A stretch of DNA of 64,000 nucleotides, taken from Azospirillaceae bacterium. GTDB taxonomy: Bacteria > Pseudomonadota > Alphaproteobacteria > Azospirillales > Azospirillaceae. The notes under the pieces are model-generated. The model ran no database searches. It saw only the letters and a program-made list of their open reading frames with translations, and was not told the DNA's origin. The translations under genes and the position numbers were made by a program. Positions 45,727 through 55,667 of the stretch are shown here, in pieces; the stretch's first letter is position 1, and the number at the start of each line of letters is the position of its first letter. The stretch is from NCBI GenBank assembly GCA_028283825.1, contig JAPWJW010000005.1, positions 620,001-684,000 on the forward strand, in the 5' to 3' direction.

Positions 45727-46365
45727 TTACGAGAGGCCGCACTGTGGAAGAGGTTCCGGAATTTTGCTCGTGACCGGTGGGTCGGGATAGTACTGGGTGT
45801 TGATTTGCACTTTCTGGGCGGTTTGTTTGTCTGACAGTATTTCAATCAGCTTGAGGGCCGCATCCAGGCCCGAGGAGATGCCGCCCCCCGTCAGGCGAGG
45901 GCTGGAGCCCGGGCGTTCATCCAGGACGTAGCGGGGGAAACCCTGCGCCGCCGTCACCTTGGGAAACCGTTCCTTGAAGCAGTTGATGCAGGACCAATGG
46001 GTGGTTGCCGTGTACCCATCCAGCAGACCTGCCGCCGCCAGCAGCAGCGATCCTTCGCACACGGAAGCGATGACGCCGGCGTTCTTGGCCTTGGCCTTCA
46101 CGAAGTTCAGATAGGTCTGCTTGGGATCGTTGATTTCCCGGCTGACGGATTTGGTTTCACCACCCGGCACCCACAGCGCGTGGTAGTGCTGCGCCGCGTC
46201 GGCGAAAGCGACGTCCACCTGGAATTTGTAACCTTTATAGAAGGTGACGAGGCCGGGTTTGGCCGCCGTCAATTCCACGTCAAAGCCTGCCCACCGGAAC
46301 ATATCGTAGGGGCCGGAGACGTCCAGCGTTTCCACGTTTTCAAATACCGGGATACCGATCAGCAT
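45727..46365 (-). CDS. DJ-1/PfpI family protein
   Basis: A 212-residue class-I glutamine amidotransferase-like protein. The nucleophile-elbow cysteine is Cys103 in VIASVCEGSLLLAAAGLLDG, followed by TTHWSCINCFKERFP, a His-Trp pattern shared with isonitrile hydratase (InhA) and the sensory domain of GATase1-type AraC regulators. There is no DNA-binding domain. ATG 46365 has GGAGG upstream; an upstream in-frame extension to 46497 is not supported. It lies downstream of a LysR gene on the same strand. Its reaction is unassigned; isonitrile hydratase is one candidate. Confidence 0.82.
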   Translation of the reverse strand: MLIGIPVFENVETLDVSGPYDMFRWAGFDVELTAAKPGLVTFYKGYKFQVDVAFADAAQHYHALWVPGGETKSVSREINDPKQTYLNFVKAKAKNAGVIASVCEGSLLLAAAGLLDGYTATTHWSCINCFKERFPKVTAAQGFPRYVLDERPGSSPRLTGGGISSGLDAALKLIEILSDKQTAQKVQINTQYYPDPPVTSKIPEPLPQCGLS

Positions 46366-46445
46366 GGCATGGCCTCCATCGGATGATGATGAAGGTTGGC
46401 ATGAATTGCAGAAAATAACAATCTTAAGTTGATTTTCCTGCGCCC

Positions 46446-47366
46446 TCAGTCCTGGTAAACCGATGCGCCGGCGCGGAACAGTTGCTCGCGCAGCCAACGA
46501 TGGCCGGCATCCTCATGATGGCGGGGATGCCAGAAGGCGGCGACCTCCGCCGGTGGGACCGCCACCGGTGGCTCGAACAGATCCAGCGAGGCGGCGTAGC
46601 GGCTGAGGAAGCGGCGGGGCAGGGTGCACAGCAGGTCACTGGCGGCGATGATGGTGGGGGCCACCGCGTAGTTCTGGACGGAAAAGCCCACGCGGCGCGA
46701 CCGGCCTATGGCGGCCAGCGCCGTATCGACAAAACCGTGAAAGGGCGGCCCCTCCGACGACACCAGCAGATGGTCATGGGCGCAATAGGCATCCAGGCTG
46801 AAGGTGCTGCAGCCGCGCGGGTGCTGCTTGCGCTGGCCCACGGCGAAGTCGTCCGCGAACAGCGTGCGGCTGTGCCAGGCATCATGCGCGTGGGTACCGA
46901 CGCCGATGTAAAGGTCGACCTCGCCGCTTTCCAACAACTCAGCCACCCGGGGTTTGTCCGGCGTTCGCAGGACAAGCCGCACGCCCGGCGCCAGGGCCTG
47001 CACCCGGGGGATCAGGTCGGGCGCCAGCATGACGGCGGGGTTTTCGTGCAAGGCCAGGGTGAAGATGCGGCTGCTGGTCGTCGGGTCGAAATCGCCGGAC
47101 GACTGCACCATGGCGTTCAGGTTGGTCAGCACCGCCGACAGCAGCGGTTGCAAGGCCAGCGCCCGGGGCGTGGGCAGGACGCCCCGGCCATTGGGCGCCG
47201 GGATGAACAGCCGGTCGTCGAACACCTCCCGCAGGCGGGCCAACCGGGCCGACAGGGCCGGCTGGCGCAGGTTCAGGCGGGCGGCGGCCTTGGTGACGTT
47301 GCTGTCGATCAACAGCGCCTCGAACGCCAGCAGCAGATCGATGTCCAGCCTGTTGATGTCTATCAC
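46446..47366 (-). CDS. LysR family transcriptional regulator
   Basis: A 306-residue regulator with an N-terminal winged HTH (LLAFEALLIDSNVTKAAARLNLRQPALSARLARLREVFDDRLF) and a periplasmic-binding-protein-like effector domain of the NodD/PcpR-like type. The start is GTG 47366 (MIDINRLDIDLLLAFEAL), with AAGGA upstream; an earlier ATG at 47423 adds an unlikely glycine-rich leader. Its likely targets are the metallo-beta-lactamase-fold gene upstream on the same strand and/or the DJ-1 gene downstream. Confidence 0.88.
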   Translation of the reverse strand: MIDINRLDIDLLLAFEALLIDSNVTKAAARLNLRQPALSARLARLREVFDDRLFIPAPNGRGVLPTPRALALQPLLSAVLTNLNAMVQSSGDFDPTTSSRIFTLALHENPAVMLAPDLIPRVQALAPGVRLVLRTPDKPRVAELLESGEVDLYIGVGTHAHDAWHSRTLFADDFAVGQRKQHPRGCSTFSLDAYCAHDHLLVSSEGPPFHGFVDTALAAIGRSRRVGFSVQNYAVAPTIIAASDLLCTLPRRFLSRYAASLDLFEPPVAVPPAEVAAFWHPRHHEDAGHRWLREQLFRAGASVYQD

Positions 47367-47449
47367 CGCGCCTGATCCTTTGAATCCCCATGGGCGGGCG
47401 CCGTCGCCGGGCTGCCCGCCCATGGATATAACACGTGTCGTCGGCCGGC

Positions 47450-48454
47450 TCAGTTGCCGGCGCGGTTGATGTAGTCGACCGGCACCCAGGCATAGCCCTT
47501 GCCCTCCGCCCGCACGTGGCCGATGCCGGGGAAGGGCATGTGCGGCACGGCGATCAGCGTCCTTTCGGCCGCGAATTGCCGAAAGGCCTGGGCCCGCACG
47601 GCGGCCGCCTTGTCCTGGTCCTGGTCGAAGGCGATGGTGGTCGCCGGTTCCGGGAACTGGACCGCGGCGGCGTGCACGATATCGCCGGTGAAGACGATGC
47701 GCTGCCCCTTGCTGTCCAGGGTAAAGAAGGCGCTGCCCGGCGTGTGGCCGGCGTGCAGGGTGGCGGTGATGCCGGGCAGCACGGGGCCATCCATGGCGAT
47801 GGGCCTCACCTTGCCGGCATCCAGGTAGGGCTTCAGCATGGTGGCGGCCAGGTCGAAATAATGGATGTCGTAGTGCGTGCGTTCGGCGTTCGACCGATCG
47901 AAGAAAAAGTCCAGGTCGGCTTGGCCGACATAGACGGTGGCGTTGGGGAACACCCGCTGGCCCTGGTGGACCAGGCCCCCGGCATGGTCGGAATGGGCGT
48001 GCGTGATCAGGATGTCGGTGATCTGGTCGGGGGTGTAGCCGGCGCGCTTCAGGCTGTCCGGCAGCTTGCCGCCCAGGCCGGGCCCGAACAGTTCGCCCAC
48101 GCCGGTATCGACCAGCACCAGATGGCCCGGCAGTTCGATCAGGAAGGCGTTGATCGACGCCTCGGTCGGCGTGGCCTGGAAAGCGCGCGCCAGCAGCCCA
48201 TCGATCTTTTGCGGCGTGGTCCGTTGCAGCAGCGTGTGCAGGTTGATGGGCACGCTGCCGTCCGACAGGGCGGTGACCGGCACGTTGCCGATCTTCAGGC
48301 GATGGATATCGGCGCCCTGGTCCACGGCCTGGACGGTGGTGGGCGACAGGGCGGCTGGTTCGGTCGCCACCGGGGACGCGGCGGCGGACATCAGGGGCAG
48401 GGCGGCGACGGCCAGCAACAGGCTGGCGGTACGGAAGAACGGGAAGCGAGACAT
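47450..48454 (-). CDS. Exported metallo-beta-lactamase-fold hydrolase
   Basis: A 334-residue protein with a signal peptide (FRTASLLLAVAALPLMSAAAS). The zinc-binding signature is THAHSDHAGG, with LVDTGVG before it, AGHTPGS after it and FTGDIVH supplying the bridging Asp. The ending VPHMPFPGIGHV supplies a last His. The arrangement matches the AHL-lactonase/quorum-quenching-like and methyl-parathion-hydrolase-like MBL enzymes, so a lactonase or esterase role is plausible but not shown. It lies just upstream of the LysR gene on the same strand. Confidence 0.83.
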   Translation of the reverse strand: MSRFPFFRTASLLLAVAALPLMSAAASPVATEPAALSPTTVQAVDQGADIHRLKIGNVPVTALSDGSVPINLHTLLQRTTPQKIDGLLARAFQATPTEASINAFLIELPGHLVLVDTGVGELFGPGLGGKLPDSLKRAGYTPDQITDILITHAHSDHAGGLVHQGQRVFPNATVYVGQADLDFFFDRSNAERTHYDIHYFDLAATMLKPYLDAGKVRPIAMDGPVLPGITATLHAGHTPGSAFFTLDSKGQRIVFTGDIVHAAAVQFPEPATTIAFDQDQDKAAAVRAQAFRQFAAERTLIAVPHMPFPGIGHVRAEGKGYAWVPVDYINRAGN

Positions 48455-48519
48455 GGGGCGGGTGTCCTCTGGTTGAGGACGCCTATGTATGGCCGGCAGA
48501 CGTATGCGTGGAGGGCTGG

Positions 48520-48607
48520 CCTATCGATGGTAGTGATCAATAGCGTCGATGATGAGGTGCCTTGCCCGATAGCGGCATGGGCACTATCATTGAATGATAT
48601 CGATAGG
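48520..48607. promoter_or_regulatory. Operator-like inverted repeats upstream of the ParDE pair
   Basis: TATCAT-TGA-ATGATA at 48585-48599 is a perfect 6-3-6 inverted repeat ending 14 bases before the parD ATG. In addition CCTATCGAT at 48520-48528 is mirrored by ATCGATAGG at 48599-48607. Both are natural sites for ParD autorepression. Confidence 0.55.
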
Positions 48608-48613
48608 TGACCC

Positions 48614-48874
48614 ATGCCCAGCAGCTATACCCTCGGCCGGCATTTCGAAGAATTCATCCAGAGCCAGTTACACGGTGGCCGGTACAACAACGCCAGCGAA
48701 GTGGTACGTGACGCTTTGCGACTGCTGGAGGCGCGGGAGCGCCGTTTGGCGGCCTTGGACGCGGTGTTGGACAACGCTATCGCTGCTGCGGATGCCGGGC
48801 ACGTTGTCGATGCGCAGATTGTTTTCGATGAGTTGGATGCGGAATTGGCGTCACTGCCTGACACATCTTTCTGA
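48614..48874 (+). CDS. parD: ParD-type antitoxin
   Basis: An 86-residue protein with the ribbon-helix-helix N-terminus of ParD/CopG antitoxins (SYTLGRHFEEFIQSQLHGGRYNNASEVVRDALRLLEARERRL) and a C-terminal acidic helix that binds the toxin. The RNNASEVVRDALR-type motif is diagnostic. ATG 48614; its TGA stop overlaps the ATG of parE (TGATG), so translation is coupled. It would also repress its own promoter through the upstream inverted repeats. Confidence 0.88.
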   Translation: MPSSYTLGRHFEEFIQSQLHGGRYNNASEVVRDALRLLEARERRLAALDAVLDNAIAAADAGHVVDAQIVFDELDAELASLPDTSF

Positions 48875-49173
48875 TGAAGGTCGTCTACTCTGTCCCAGCT
48901 CAGGCCGAGCTACGTGCTATCGGTTTTTATATAGCGCGCGATAATAGGGCGCGGGCGAGGACCTTCATTCGGGAAATTAATGCGAGTATCTTGAGAATTG
49001 GTCAAATCCCGCATGGGTTTCCACTGGTACCCCACCGGCGCAATGATGACATTCGCCGCCAAGTATTCCGCAACTATTTGATTTTCTACCAGGTTCGCGA
49101 AGATCACGTTCTGATCCTGCACATCCTTCACGGCGCCCAGGATTACGACAGCGTCTTATTCTCGGACGAGTAA
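48874..49173 (+). CDS. parE: ParE/RelE-superfamily toxin
   Basis: A 99-residue protein with the ParE fold (VVYSVPAQAELRAIGFYIARDNRARARTFIREI, then FPLVPHRRNDDIRRQVFRNYLIFYQVREDHVLILHILHGAQDY). The conserved C-terminal arginine and the VRNYLIFY-like motif are present. ParE toxins poison DNA gyrase; related RelE toxins cleave mRNA, so the precise target is not certain. It overlaps parD by one base. Confidence 0.87.
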   Translation: MKVVYSVPAQAELRAIGFYIARDNRARARTFIREINASILRIGQIPHGFPLVPHRRNDDIRRQVFRNYLIFYQVREDHVLILHILHGAQDYDSVLFSDE

Positions 49174-49182
49174 GCCCCCCAC

Positions 49183-49773
49183 TCACGCCAGTACTCCACC
49201 CAGGATCAAATCCTGGTGCAGGCCGATCAGTTCTTCCTCGCCCATGCGGCCGGCGGGGTTGTACCAGGTGCATACGCCGGTCAGCATGGCCAGGATGGCA
49301 TAGGCGGTCACCGGTGGGTCGGTGCGCTTGAAGGTGCCCTGGGTCATGCCGTCCTCCAGAATGGTCACCAACAGGCGTTCGTAATCGCGGCGCATGGCCA
49401 GGATCACCTCACGGTTCCCATCCTCCAGGCTGCGCAGTTCGGAACTGCCGATGAACACCTCCGCCGTGCGGCGGATGTGATAGGACACGTGGAAACGCAT
49501 GAAGCGCTTCAGGCGGTCCAGCGGGTCGGTCGCCCCCTCCAGGGCCGCCGCCACCTCCGCCGACAGGGCCACCATGTGGTCCCGGATCAGGATGAACAGC
49601 AGTTCCTGCTTGGACTGGATGTAGTTGTACATCGACCCCGGTTGGATGCCGACCTCATTGCCCAACTGGCGCAGGGTGATGGCCTCATAGCCATGCTGGT
49701 GGATCAGGCGCAGGCCCGCCGTGCGGATCGCCTCCATCGTCTTGGGGCCGCGTGAGCCCACCGTGCGCACCAT
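49183..49773 (-). CDS. TetR/AcrR regulator divergent from the liu operon
   Basis: A 196-residue regulator with a typical HTH (AIRTAGLRLIHQHGYEAITLRQLGNEVGIQPGSMYNYIQSKQELLFILI) and a C-terminal domain with FMRFHVSYHIRRTAEVFIGSSELRSL, as in acyl-CoA-responsive TetR proteins. It is divergent from liuA and is the likely repressor of leucine/isovalerate degradation, analogous to the TetR-type LiuQ proposed in some proteobacteria. Regulation by an acyl-CoA intermediate is inference. Confidence 0.87.
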   Translation of the reverse strand: MVRTVGSRGPKTMEAIRTAGLRLIHQHGYEAITLRQLGNEVGIQPGSMYNYIQSKQELLFILIRDHMVALSAEVAAALEGATDPLDRLKRFMRFHVSYHIRRTAEVFIGSSELRSLEDGNREVILAMRRDYERLLVTILEDGMTQGTFKRTDPPVTAYAILAMLTGVCTWYNPAGRMGEEELIGLHQDLILGGVLA

Positions 49774-49887
49774 GCCGTTCCATCCAGTCTTTCAAAAAAG
49801 TGTCCGCGACTTTTCGGCCGGCCGCTGGCGCGCGTCAAGTTCGCGCCCCATTTGGCTTCTAAGACGTGCTTGCAGCCGATCAGAAAA

Positions 49888-49903
49888 AAACGTATGACCG
49901 TTT
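49888..49903. promoter_or_regulatory. Candidate operator in the liu control region
   Basis: AAACG-TATGAC-CGTTT is a 5-6-5 inverted repeat within an AT-rich stretch 45-60 bases upstream of liuA, between it and the divergent tetR gene. Confidence 0.4.
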
Positions 49904-49947
49904 GTAAATAAGCAATCCCATATTCCTTGAGGGAGGACAAGCCCGCC

Positions 49948-51126
49948 ATGTCGATTTCCGCCGCGTTCCCCACCATGGACTTCGGCTTGGGTGAAACCGC
50001 CGATATGCTGCGCGACGCCGTCACGGCCTTCGCCAACGCCGAAATCGCCCCCCGCGCGGCGGAGATCGACCGCACCGACCAGTTCCCCATGGACCTGTGG
50101 CGTAAGCTGGGTGACCTGGGCGTGTTGGGCGTGACGGCGGAGGAGGAGTACGGCGGCGCCGCCATGGGGTATGTCGAGCACATGGTGGCGATGGAGGAGA
50201 TCAGCCGGGCTTCGGCCTCCGTGGGCCTCAGCTACGGCGCCCATTCCAACCTGTGCGTCAACCAGATCCGCCTGAACGGTTCAGCCGAACAGAAGAACCG
50301 CTACCTGCCCAAGCTGATTTCCGGCGACCATGTCGGCGCCCTGGCGATGAGTGAGCCGGGCGCCGGGTCCGACGTCGTTTCCATGAAGCTGAAGGCGGAA
50401 CGCAAGGGCGACCGCTATGTCCTGAACGGCACCAAGATGTGGATCACCAACGGCCCCGACGCCGACACCCTGGTGGTCTACGCCAAGACTGATGCGTCGG
50501 CGGGGCCGAAGGGCATCACCGCCTTCCTGATCGAGAAGGGGTTTGCCGGTTTCAGTTGCGCGCAGAAGCTGGACAAGCTGGGCATGCGCGGCAGCCACAC
50601 CGGCGAACTGGTGTTCCAGGACTGCGAAGTGCCGGAGGAGAACATCCTGGGCCAGTTGGGCGGCGGCGTCCGCGTGCTGATGAGCGGCCTGGATTATGAG
50701 CGCGCGGTGTTGGCCGCCGGCCCCCTGGGCATCATGCAGGCCTGCCTGGATGTGGTGGTGCCCTACATCCATGACCGGGAGCAGTTCGGCCAGCCCATCG
50801 GCGAATTCCAGTTCATCCAGGGCAAGGTCGCGGACATGTACGTGGCCCTCAATTCCGCCCGCGCCTATGTCTACGCCGTGGGCCGGGCGGCGGATACCAA
50901 GCGGATCACCCGCAAGGACGCGGCAGGATCCATCCTGCTGGCGGCGGAAAGCGCCACCAAGTGCGCGCTGGACGCCATCCAGGTGTTGGGCGGCAACGGC
51001 TACATCAACGAATTCGCCACCGGCCGCCTGCTGCGCGACGCCAAGCTGTATGAGATCGGCGCCGGCACGTCGGAGATCCGGCGCATGCTGATCGGCCGGG
51101 AACTGTTCCGCGAAAGCGCCCATTGA
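49948..51126 (+). CDS. liuA: Isovaleryl-CoA dehydrogenase
   Basis: A 392-residue FAD-dependent acyl-CoA dehydrogenase that oxidises isovaleryl-CoA to 3-methylcrotonyl-CoA. The acyl-CoA dehydrogenase signatures are [41 protein letters not shown] and [22 protein letters not shown]. The catalytic glutamate is in the isovaleryl-specific position, [15 protein letters not shown]. Start ATG 49948 with GGGAGGA upstream; TTG 49927 is rejected. First gene of the liu operon. Confidence 0.93.
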   Translation: MSISAAFPTMDFGLGETADMLRDAVTAFANAEIAPRAAEIDRTDQFPMDLWRKLGDLGVLGVTAEEEYGGAAMGYVEHMVAMEEISRASASVGLSYGAHSNLCVNQIRLNGSAEQKNRYLPKLISGDHVGALAMSEPGAGSDVVSMKLKAERKGDRYVLNGTKMWITNGPDADTLVVYAKTDASAGPKGITAFLIEKGFAGFSCAQKLDKLGMRGSHTGELVFQDCEVPEENILGQLGGGVRVLMSGLDYERAVLAAGPLGIMQACLDVVVPYIHDREQFGQPIGEFQFIQGKVADMYVALNSARAYVYAVGRAADTKRITRKDAAGSILLAAESATKCALDAIQVLGGNGYINEFATGRLLRDAKLYEIGAGTSEIRRMLIGRELFRESAH

Positions 51127-51179
51127 TCGCCGCCGCCTTTTGACGACATCTGCCTGAAAACAAGGGGAATACCCGCGTC

Positions 51180-52787
51180 ATGCCCCAGCTGACTTCCCAG
51201 ATCGACACCCGCGCCGCCGCCTTCGCCGATAACGCCACGGCCATGCGCACCCTGGTCGGCGACCTGCACGCCACCGTCACCGGCATCAAGCAGGGCGGGG
51301 GGGAGAAGGCAAGGGTCCGGCACCTGGCGCGCGGCAAGCTGCTGCCCCGCGACCGGGTGCGCCACCTGCTGGACCCGGGCAGCCCGTGGCTGGAGCTGTC
51401 GCAACTGGCGGCCCATGGCGTGTACGAGGATGTGGTGCCGGCGGCCGGCATCCTGACCGGCATCGGCCGCGTTTCCGGCCGCGAATGCGTGGTGGTGGCC
51501 AACGACGCCACGGTCAAGGGCGGCACCTATTACCCCCTGACGGTGAAGAAGCATCTGCGGGCGCAGGAGATCGCGCGGGAAAACAACCTGCCTTGCGTCT
51601 ACCTGGTCGACAGCGGTGGCGCCAACCTGCCCAACCAGGATGAGGTCTTCCCCGACCGCGACCATTTCGGCCGCATCTTCTATAACCAGGCCACGATGTC
51701 GGCCGCCGGCATCCCCCAGATCGCCGTGGTCATGGGCAGTTGCACGGCCGGCGGCGCCTATGTGCCCGCCATGGCCGACGAGTCCATCATCGTCCGCAAC
51801 CAGGGCACCATCTTCTTAGGGGGACCGCCCCTGGTGAAGGCCGCGACGGGTGAGGTGGTGAGTGCCGAGGATCTGGGCGGTGCGGACGTGCACAGCCGCA
51901 CCAGCGGCGTCACCGACCATTACGCCCAGAACGACGCCCACGCCCTGGCCATCGCGCGCCGCATCGTCGGCAATCTGAACCGGGTGAAGACCCCCGCCCT
52001 GGACCTGCGTCCGCCGGTGGCGCCCAAGTACGATGCCGAGGAAATCTACGGCATCATCCCGACCGACAGCCGCAAGCCCTTCGATGTGCGGGAGATCATC
52101 GCCCGTCTGGTCGACGGCTCGGAATTCGATGAGTTCAAGCAGTTGTACGGCGCCACGCTGGTCTGCGGCTTCGCCCATCTCTGGGGCTATCCGGTCGGCA
52201 TCATCGCCAACAACGGCATCCTGTTTTCCGAAAGCGCGCTGAAGGGCGCCCATTTCATCGAACTATGCAATCAGCGGGGCATCCCGTTGATTTTCCTGCA
52301 GAACATCACCGGCTTCATGGTCGGGCAGAAATATGAGAACGCCGGCATCGCCAAGGACGGCGCCAAGCTGGTGACGGCGGTGGCCTGCGCCAAGGTGCCG
52401 AAGTTCACAATCATTATCGGCGGCAGTTTCGGCGCCGGCAATTACGGCATGTGCGGCCGGGGATATTCCCCGCGTTTCCTTTACATGTGGCCCAACGCCC
52501 GCATCGGTGTCATGGGCGGTGAACAGGCGGCCGGCGTGCTGGCCACCGTCAAGCGCGACGGCCTGGAATCCCAGGGCAAGAGCTGGAGTGCGGAGGAGGA
52601 GGAGGCGTTCAAGGCCCCCATCCGCGCCCAATACGAACACCAGGGTCATCCCTATTACGCCAGCGCCCGCCTGTGGGACGACGGCATCATCGACCCCGCC
52701 GAGACGCGCATGGTGCTGGCGCTTTCGATTTCCGCCGCCCTCAACGCCCCGGTGGAACCGACCACCTATGGCGTCTTCCGTATGTGA
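51180..52787 (+). CDS. liuB: Methylcrotonyl-CoA carboxylase, carboxyltransferase (beta) subunit
   Basis: A 535-residue subunit that transfers carboxybiotin CO2 to 3-methylcrotonyl-CoA, giving 3-methylglutaconyl-CoA. It has the crotonase-like carboxyltransferase halves with [63 protein letters not shown] and [21 protein letters not shown], followed by the [16 protein letters not shown] motif. Length and motifs are normal. Translation partner of liuD further down the operon. Confidence 0.95.
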   Translation: MPQLTSQIDTRAAAFADNATAMRTLVGDLHATVTGIKQGGGEKARVRHLARGKLLPRDRVRHLLDPGSPWLELSQLAAHGVYEDVVPAAGILTGIGRVSGRECVVVANDATVKGGTYYPLTVKKHLRAQEIARENNLPCVYLVDSGGANLPNQDEVFPDRDHFGRIFYNQATMSAAGIPQIAVVMGSCTAGGAYVPAMADESIIVRNQGTIFLGGPPLVKAATGEVVSAEDLGGADVHSRTSGVTDHYAQNDAHALAIARRIVGNLNRVKTPALDLRPPVAPKYDAEEIYGIIPTDSRKPFDVREIIARLVDGSEFDEFKQLYGATLVCGFAHLWGYPVGIIANNGILFSESALKGAHFIELCNQRGIPLIFLQNITGFMVGQKYENAGIAKDGAKLVTAVACAKVPKFTIIIGGSFGAGNYGMCGRGYSPRFLYMWPNARIGVMGGEQAAGVLATVKRDGLESQGKSWSAEEEEAFKAPIRAQYEHQGHPYYASARLWDDGIIDPAETRMVLALSISAALNAPVEPTTYGVFRM

Positions 52788-52797
52788 GGACAAGGCT

Positions 52798-53598
52798 ATG
52801 AGCGACGTTCTTGCCATGGTGGATGATGCCGGGATCGCCACCGTCACCCTGGATCGGCCAGCCCTGCACAACGCCTTCAACGAAGGCGTGATCGCCGATC
52901 TGACCCGGCTGTTCGAACAGCTGGGCGCCGACCCGGCTATCCGTGCCATCCAGCTGCGCGCCAACGGCCCCAGTTTCTCCGCCGGGGCGGATCTGGACTG
53001 GATGCGGCGCATGGCGGGCTACAGCCGCGACCAGAACCATGCCGACGCGCTGGCCCTGGCCACCATGCTGCGCACCCTGAACACCTGCCCGAAACCCACC
53101 ATCGGGGTGGTTCAGGGGGCGGCCTATGGCGGTGGCGTGGGCCTGGTGGCGTGCTGCGATATCGCCGTCGTGGCCGAGGGGGCCACCTTCTGTTTGTCGG
53201 AGGTGAAGCTGGGCCTGATCCCCGCCACCATCGCCCCTTATGTCGTGGCAGCCATGGGCGAACGCGCCTGCCGCCGCTATTTCCTGACGGCGGAGCGCTT
53301 CGGCGCCGAAGAGGCGCATGCCTTGGGCCTGGTGCACCAGGTGGTGCCGGCGGACCAGTTGGACGCCGCCGTGGCGACGCTGGTGAAGCGTCTGCTTGAG
53401 GCCGGCCCCGCCGCGCAAGCCGCGGCCAAGGACCTGATTTTCGCCTGCGCCAACCGGCCGGTAACCGACGATCTGGTCAGCGACACGGCCGAACGTATCG
53501 CCCGCATCCGGGCCAGTGAGGAAGGACGGGAGGGCGTCGCCGCCTTCCTGGAAAAGCGCAAGCCCAACTGGGTTGCGGCACCTGTGGGGGACAAGTGA
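52798..53598 (+). CDS. liuC: Methylglutaconyl-CoA hydratase (enoyl-CoA hydratase family)
   Basis: A 266-residue crotonase-fold enzyme that hydrates 3-methylglutaconyl-CoA to HMG-CoA. The oxyanion-hole motifs are SFSAGADLDWM and GAAYGGGVGLVACCDIAV, and the active-site acidic residue region is CLSEVKLGLIPATIAPYVV. Start ATG 52798, 10 bases after liuB. The stop overlaps the liuD start. The position inside a complete liu operon is the main reason for the specific call. Confidence 0.9.
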   Translation: MSDVLAMVDDAGIATVTLDRPALHNAFNEGVIADLTRLFEQLGADPAIRAIQLRANGPSFSAGADLDWMRRMAGYSRDQNHADALALATMLRTLNTCPKPTIGVVQGAAYGGGVGLVACCDIAVVAEGATFCLSEVKLGLIPATIAPYVVAAMGERACRRYFLTAERFGAEEAHALGLVHQVVPADQLDAAVATLVKRLLEAGPAAQAAAKDLIFACANRPVTDDLVSDTAERIARIRASEEGREGVAAFLEKRKPNWVAAPVGDK

Positions 53599-55667
53599 TG
53601 CCTGGGATGATCGACACGCTGCTGATCGCCAACCGCGGGGAAATCGCGGCCCGTGTCATCCGCACGGCGCGGCGCCTGGGCATCCGCACGGTGGCGGTCT
53701 ATTCCGACGCGGACGCCGATGCCCTGCATGTGTCGCTGGCGGATGAGGCGGTGCGCATCGGCGCCGCCCCCGCCCGCGACAGCTACCTACGTATGGACGC
53801 CATCCTGGACGCCGCCGCCCGCACGGGCGCGCAGGCTATCCACCCCGGCTACGGCTTCCTGTCGGAAAACGCCGGCTTCGCCGAGGCCTGCGCCGCCGCC
53901 GGCCTGATTTTCGTCGGCCCGCCCGCTGCCGCCATCCGCGCCATGGGTGGCAAGTCGGAGGCCAAGGCCCTGATGGAAACCGCCGGCGTGCCGCTGGTGC
54001 CGGGCTACCATGGGGCGGAGCAGAACAGCGGCGTGCTGGCGGCGGAGGCGGTGCGCATCGGTTTCCCCGTGCTGATCAAGGCGTCGGCTGGCGGCGGCGG
54101 CAAGGGCATGAAGGTCGCGACCTCGGCCGAGGACTTCCATGACCAGTTGGCGTCCGCCAAGCGTGAGGCTTTGGCCGCGTTCGGCGATGATCGCGTGCTG
54201 ATCGAGAAGTATCTGGCCCGGCCGCGCCATGTGGAAATCCAGGTGTTCGCCGACAGCCACGGCACTTGCGTCTATCTGTTCGAGCGCGACTGTTCCATCC
54301 AACGCCGCCACCAGAAGGTGGTGGAGGAGGCACCGGCCCCCAACCTGCCCGAGGATGTACGGCGGGCGATGGGGCAGGCGGCGGTGGCCGCGGCCAAGGC
54401 CATCGGTTATGTCGGCGCCGGCACGGTGGAATTCCTGCTGGATCCGGTGGAAACCGGCGGCGACGGGCGTTTCTATTTCATGGAGATGAACACCCGCCTG
54501 CAGGTGGAACACCCGGTGACGGAATACATCACCGGCCAGGATCTGGTGGAGTGGCAGTTGCGGGTGGCGGCCGGCCACCCCCTGCCGCTGACGCAGGATC
54601 AGTTAGCGGTCAACGGCCACGCCATCGAGGTGCGGCTGTATGCGGAGGATCCGGACAAGGGTTTCCTGCCGCAGACCGGCACCCTGGCGCACCTGCGCTT
54701 CCCGGAGGCCAGCCCGCATGTGCGGGTGGACACCGGCGTGCGCCAGGGCGACGCCATCTCCATCCACTATGACCCCATGATCGCCAAGCTGATCGTGTGG
54801 GACAAGGATCGGCCGCGGGCGGTGCGCCGCTTGCGCCAGGCGCTGGCGGGGACGGAGGTGGGGGGACTGGCGGCCAACATTCCCTTCCTGGCAGCCATCG
54901 CAGCCCATCCGGCCTTCCTGGCGGCCGACCTGGACACCCGCTTCATCGAGCGCTACCAGGCCGACCTGCTGGCGCCCGCGGATGCGCCGGCCGGCGAGAC
55001 CCTGGCCCTGGCGGCGCTGGGCGTGCTGCTGGAACGCCAGGCGGCGACGGTGGCCGCGACCGCCGCCACCAACGACCCGTGGAGCCCCTGGGGCCAGGGC
55101 GACGGCTGGCGCCTGAATGACGAGGTGGCGGAGACGCTGACCTTCAGCGACGGGCGGGAGGACGCCGCCCACCATGAGGTGCGGGTGGCCTGTCATCGTG
55201 GCGGTACCTTCCTGCTGACCCTGCCGGCGGCGGTGACGCTGGAAGGCATGGCGCCGGACGGCGCGGTGCCGGCGCGGGCACGGTTCCAGGCGGACGGCAC
55301 GCTGGTGGCGGAGATCAACGGCCGCCGTTTCACCGCCGGCTGGTCACACCAGGGGCGGGCGGTGGATCTGTTCCGCCAGGGCCGTCACCACCGCCTGAGC
55401 GTGATCGACCCGCTGGATGTGGGGGAGGTCGAGGCCGGCGGCGGCGGGCGCCTGGTGGCGCCCATGCCGGGCAAGGTCATCGCCGTGCTGGTGGCCGCCG
55501 GCGACCGGGTGGAGAAGGGCCAGGGCCTGGTGGTGCTGGAGGCGATGAAGATGGAGCACACCATCAAGGCGCAAGGACCGGGCACGGTGGACACCGTGCG
55601 TTACGCCGTGGGTGACCAGGTGCCGGACGGCGCTGAACTGATCATCGTGACGGGGGACGAGGCATGA
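53598..55667 (+). CDS. liuD: Methylcrotonyl-CoA carboxylase, biotin carboxylase/BCCP (alpha) subunit
   Basis: A 689-residue biotin-dependent subunit. The biotin-carboxylase part (TLLIANRGEIAARVIRTARRLGI; IHPGYGFLSENAGFAEAC; ATP-grasp KASAGGGGKGMKVA; MEMNTRLQVEHPVTEYITGQDLVEWQL) is followed by a linker and a C-terminal biotinyl domain with the biotinylated lysine in VLEAMKMEHTIKA. It charges biotin with CO2 for liuB. ATG 53598 shares bases with the liuC stop; ATG 53607 is an alternative. The last four bases overlap liuE. Confidence 0.95.
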   Translation: MPGMIDTLLIANRGEIAARVIRTARRLGIRTVAVYSDADADALHVSLADEAVRIGAAPARDSYLRMDAILDAAARTGAQAIHPGYGFLSENAGFAEACAAAGLIFVGPPAAAIRAMGGKSEAKALMETAGVPLVPGYHGAEQNSGVLAAEAVRIGFPVLIKASAGGGGKGMKVATSAEDFHDQLASAKREALAAFGDDRVLIEKYLARPRHVEIQVFADSHGTCVYLFERDCSIQRRHQKVVEEAPAPNLPEDVRRAMGQAAVAAAKAIGYVGAGTVEFLLDPVETGGDGRFYFMEMNTRLQVEHPVTEYITGQDLVEWQLRVAAGHPLPLTQDQLAVNGHAIEVRLYAEDPDKGFLPQTGTLAHLRFPEASPHVRVDTGVRQGDAISIHYDPMIAKLIVWDKDRPRAVRRLRQALAGTEVGGLAANIPFLAAIAAHPAFLAADLDTRFIERYQADLLAPADAPAGETLALAALGVLLERQAATVAATAATNDPWSPWGQGDGWRLNDEVAETLTFSDGREDAAHHEVRVACHRGGTFLLTLPAAVTLEGMAPDGAVPARARFQADGTLVAEINGRRFTAGWSHQGRAVDLFRQGRHHRLSVIDPLDVGEVEAGGGGRLVAPMPGKVIAVLVAAGDRVEKGQGLVVLEAMKMEHTIKAQGPGTVDTVRYAVGDQVPDGAELIIVTGDEA

